Shown here: positions 12,452 to 12,649 of the stretch, piece after piece
How the letters are laid out: each line of letters begins with the position of its first letter
Position numbering within the stretch: position 1 is the stretch's first letter
Assembly (NCBI GenBank): GCA_018813625.1
Contig: JAHJBA010000053.1
Span: forward strand, 1-12,649
Direction of reading: 5' to 3'
Source of the DNA: Patescibacteria group bacterium
Lineage (GTDB): Bacteria > Patescibacteriota > Minisyncoccia > Phycocordibacterales > UBA9973
DNA: 12,649 bases
Translations under genes and position numbers: made by a program
Notes under the pieces: model-generated
The model's input: the letters and a program-made list of their open reading frames with translations, nothing else
Database searches by the model: none
Told to the model about the DNA's origin: nothing

Positions 12452-12649
12452 TTATTTAACTCTTAAATTTAACATTTTAATATTCTGATAATACATTTCG
12501 AAAGGTAACATTGTGCACAAGACATTCCACCATATTTTTATTTGTACTTTTGTACCCCTAAACCAACCTCTTTTGTTTTGACTAAAGTCGTTTTCTACAT
12601 TTGGCCATTGAACAACTTTTATACTTAATTTATTTTTAATAATTATTCT
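12452..12649 (-). CDS. 3' end of a further gene, possibly a glycosyltransferase (partial)
   Basis: On the minus strand the sequence stays open from the window edge (12649) to a TAA at 12454-12452, giving 65 residues of a truncated protein. It contains VVQWPNVENDFSQNKRGWFRGTK, then VQIKIWWNVL, and ends NLRVK. The N-terminal part lies outside the window. The W/P/N and basic pattern with tryptophans resembles C-terminal tails seen in glycosyltransferases, and the neighbour is a GT2, but the identification is weak. Its stop is 3 nt before the GT2 start, so it is in the same operon. No stop interrupts the frame, and the hydrophobic and charged residues look protein-like. Confidence 0.7.
   Translation of the reverse strand, partial: RIIIKNKLSIKVVQWPNVENDFSQNKRGWFRGTKVQIKIWWNVLCTMLPFEMYYQNIKMLNLRVK

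Noticed and set aside
1..12649. CRISPR arrays, insertion sequences, toxin-antitoxin or defence genes
   Set aside because: I saw no regularly spaced repeats, transposase motifs or relevant protein families.

Overview
This 12.6 kb window is AT-rich and gene-dense, with spacers of a few bases, short versions of conserved proteins and almost no Shine-Dalgarno sequences. These traits, plus MacAB-type export genes and short surface-related membrane proteins, suggest a Patescibacteria (Candidate Phyla Radiation) genome, probably Parcubacteria. This is inferred from style; there is no rRNA in the window to confirm it.

Layout. (1) Plus strand 15-1157: an isoprenylcysteine/phospholipid methyltransferase-like membrane protein, then a short DNA polymerase III delta-like protein. 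(2) Minus strand: tRNA-Lys(UUU) at 1162-1235 with its own near-consensus promoter, a hairpin terminator at 1297-1329, and a B12-binding-type radical SAM protein (1352-2932). (3) 3038-3523 plus: a TrmH/SpoU rRNA/tRNA methyltransferase, divergent from the radical SAM gene. (4) 3539-4560 minus: mutM and a 52-residue membrane protein. (5) 4578-5402 plus: a secreted N-acetylmuramoyl-alanine amidase, divergent from mutM. (6) 5405-5971 minus ruvA and 6045-6565 plus rpsT with a CPHC thioredoxin-like protein, again divergent. (7) 6570-11043 minus: a five-gene operon made of two small unknown membrane proteins, a long HlyD/MacA-like adaptor, a MacB/LolD-type ATPase and a MacB/FtsX permease. (8) 11084-12649 minus: a PAP2-type phosphatase, a family 2 glycosyltransferase and the 3' end of another gene, probably an envelope lipid or glycan operon that continues beyond the window.

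Functionally the window mixes information processing (delta subunit, tRNA, TrmH, MutM, RuvA, S20) with cell-envelope work (amidase, MacAB-like export, PAP2, GT2). No mobile element, CRISPR array or defence system is visible.

The most interesting signal is the promoter architecture. Four genes at the head of transcription units (trmH, mutM, ruvA, rpsT) have a -10 hexamer exactly 6 nt before the ATG, predicting leaderless mRNAs. Two divergent gene pairs share promoter elements through palindromes: a TTGCAA -35 read both ways at 3003-3008, and a TTATAATTATAA -10 block at 4562-4573. The radical SAM gene is the exception, with a roughly 40-nt leader and a perfect AGGAGG.
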